Shown here piece after piece: positions 21,992 to 23,319 of a DNA stretch of 23,319 bases (the first letter of the stretch is position 1; each line of letters begins with the position of its first letter). A program made the position numbers and the translations under genes. The notes beneath the pieces are model-generated. The model did not search any database. It was not told where the DNA came from and was given only the letters and a program-made list of their open reading frames with translations. The stretch is from a virus: positions 1 to 23,319 of the IMG/VR virus record IMGVR_UViG_3300033571_013924; one strand, written 5' to 3'.

Positions 21992-22429
21992 TTAAGCGTT
22001 GACGAAGGTTATCGGGATGACGCGGCTGTTAGCCGTACCATTCGAGAACCACCGAACTATGTACCGCAGTTGCATCGTGGTCGGCGTGAGCGAGGTGTTG
22101 CTAAGGAAGCTGACCGTAGCCGTGGTGCCGGAAGCCGCGATGCTGGGAACGATCGTAGCAGTGCCCGCGGATACAGCCGTTGCGTCCTGGTCCGACGCGG
22201 TGCCGTCAGCGTTATTGCGCTCGACGGTCAACGTGCCTGCCTTGTTGACGCCGGAGAACAGGAAGCTACCAGCCACACTTTGGACATCCGTGCCATCGGT
22301 GACGTAGAGGTGGTAGTCGACACGGCCGCCCAACGCGTCCAGCGTGGTGGGCAGCTCGAACGTGAACAGCGACGTCGCCGTGTTGTCCGTCAGCGTGCGG
22401 GTTTCGTATGCGATGAGATTAAATGCCAT
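21992..22429 (-). CDS. Capsid-associated beta-rich protein, 145 residues
   Basis: The ATG at 22429-22427 has AAGGGGGG upstream. The protein has strong alternating beta pattern: NLIAYETRTLTDNTATSLFTFELP, then RVDYHLYVTDGTDVQSVAGSFLFSG, and a last part TTMQLRYIVRWFSNGTANSRVIPITF. It is low in charge and without membrane segments. It starts 13 bases after the end of the major capsid gene, a usual position for a decoration or head protein. Family not recognised. Confidence 0.65.
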   Translation of the reverse strand: MAFNLIAYETRTLTDNTATSLFTFELPTTLDALGGRVDYHLYVTDGTDVQSVAGSFLFSGVNKAGTLTVERNNADGTASDQDATAVSAGTATIVPSIAASGTTATVSFLSNTSLTPTTMQLRYIVRWFSNGTANSRVIPITFVNA

Positions 22430-22442
22430 GTGAGTGCCCCCC

Positions 22443-23319
22443 TTACGCCTTCATCACGCCTTGCAGGAAGCGTGCGTTGGTCACCATGTTACCCATCCAG
22501 ATAACCGGCTTGACCACTGCGTCCTGGTTCAGCGAGCGTTTGTCGTCGAGAATTTCCAGATTCGCGTCCTTGTGAACGACCATCTCGATATAGTCGGTGT
22601 TGATGAAGTAGCCGTGACTAGCCGGGATACCGGAAGCCGCGGTGTCGTGCACCACGTCAGCCGACTTATACTTGAGCGCGATCATGCCGCCTTTGCCGTC
22701 GTCGCTCGGCGCGTACCGCTTCAGCGAGGTTTGGCTCTGCTCGTAGTACGAGTAGTAGATCTCGTCGAACACGATCAGGTCCGGCTTGTCAGCGCCGCGG
22801 GTCAGTTTCAGCCACAAAGGAAGCATCAGCGATTCCATAGTGCCCGAACCCGGGGTAATGCCGGCGCCGCCCTGCAACGGGGAGGCCGCAGACTGAACGA
22901 TGTTCTTCCAGAACGTCCAGGTCGAGCTGTTGATGCCGCCGACCGTACCGGTGCCCGCGTCCGCGATCAGGGCCTGCAGGCCGTTGATCTGGTTGGTTGC
23001 GGTGCCTGCCGAGTACAGGTCCTGCGACATGCCGTTGGCGAAGGAGTGGATGAGGTTGCGCAGCTTGGCTTTCGCCAAGTTGAAGATGGCGGATCTGCCA
23101 CTGTTGACGCGGATCTCACGACCGGACGCCGCCAAGTGAACTGCCACCTGCCGCCACGGATACTCCGCAGCAGTGATAACGTCCACCGGGTCAATGGTCA
23201 GGGCGTCATAGCCGCTGTACCGCTGGTAGGTAGTGTTCTGCGCGTACTCGAGATTGGCGACGATCGACAGACCGCCGTCCTCGGTGCGCACGTTTTTCTT
23301 CTCGGCGATGCGCCGATAC
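22443..23319 (-). CDS. Major capsid protein, 5' end outside window
   Basis: The frame is open to the right edge (reading ...YRRIAEKKNV from 23318), so the N-terminus is missing; about 292 residues are visible. The visible start EDGGLSIVANLEYAQNTTYQRY and SGYDALTIDPVDVITAAEYPWRQ match a family of phage major capsid proteins with an HK97-type fold. Later parts fit a capsid core: KAKLRNLIHSFANGMSQDLYSAG, GLQALIADAGTGTVGG, KPDLIVFDEIYYSYYEQSQ and ILDDKRSLNQDAVVKPVIWMGNM. A GTG at 23291 is not the true start. It should be one of the most abundant proteins of the virion. The scaffold, portal and terminase genes would lie to the right. Confidence 0.85.
   Translation of the reverse strand, partial: YRRIAEKKNVRTEDGGLSIVANLEYAQNTTYQRYSGYDALTIDPVDVITAAEYPWRQVAVHLAASGREIRVNSGRSAIFNLAKAKLRNLIHSFANGMSQDLYSAGTATNQINGLQALIADAGTGTVGGINSSTWTFWKNIVQSAASPLQGGAGITPGSGTMESLMLPLWLKLTRGADKPDLIVFDEIYYSYYEQSQTSLKRYAPSDDGKGGMIALKYKSADVVHDTAASGIPASHGYFINTDYIEMVVHKDANLEILDDKRSLNQDAVVKPVIWMGNMVTNARFLQGVMKA

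Overview
The window is a gene-dense, GC-rich stretch of a tailed double-stranded DNA phage genome. The likely host is a high-GC Gram-negative proteobacterium, inferred from base composition and the style of the tail-fibre proteins; nothing in the sequence fixes the host. There is no integrase, repressor, rRNA, tRNA or CRISPR array. The virion genes include a P22 gp4/T7 gp11-like head-tail adaptor, a beta-propeller-like tail hub/stabilisation protein and large ejection-type proteins with a lytic transglycosylase, but no tape measure, tail tube or sheath. This points to a short-tailed, podovirus-like particle. Portal, terminase, scaffold and lysis genes are not in the window.

Layout, plus strand. 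Positions 1-590 hold the end of an upstream operon (two unknown proteins), closed by a clear intrinsic terminator (608-637). A consensus-like sigma70 promoter follows directly (TTGACA, 17 bp, CATAAT; 651-679), with a perfect palindrome filling its spacer. It opens a run of 14 tightly packed, mostly overlapping genes (711-9121): a Cys-rich unknown, a DUF5658-like membrane protein, a small unknown, a family A DNA polymerase with 3'-5' exonuclease, an acidic unknown, a 52-residue membrane peptide, a SNF2-type helicase, an unknown, two small membrane proteins, a PD-(D/E)xK nuclease candidate, a B12-dependent (class II) ribonucleotide reductase and a DUF3310 protein. This is a replication and nucleotide-metabolism module: the reductase makes dNTPs, the polymerase and helicase copy DNA, and the nuclease may process branched DNA.

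Layout, minus strand. Positions 23319-9118, read right to left, are a structural operon: major capsid protein (partial), two small capsid-associated candidates, a repeat-containing beta-rich protein, head-tail adaptor, tail hub, a GNAT acetyltransferase, a repeat-rich virion protein, a small protein, a transglycosylase-containing ejection protein, another ejection protein, two paralogous glycine-rich tail fibres, and two small Gly/Ala-rich proteins. The two operons meet tail to tail and share a CTAG, so each TAG stop overlaps the other.

The most interesting points are the palindrome inside the early promoter, the twin fibres with conserved N-termini and different polyglycine tips, the 33-bp/11-residue tandem repeats in the large virion protein, the leucine at the polymerase position equivalent to Klenow 762 together with a class II reductase, the GNAT enzyme inside the tail genes, the perfect hairpin downstream of the capsid genes, and the four small membrane proteins in the replication operon. 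I see no clearly new defence or anti-defence system; several small unknown genes are candidates only.
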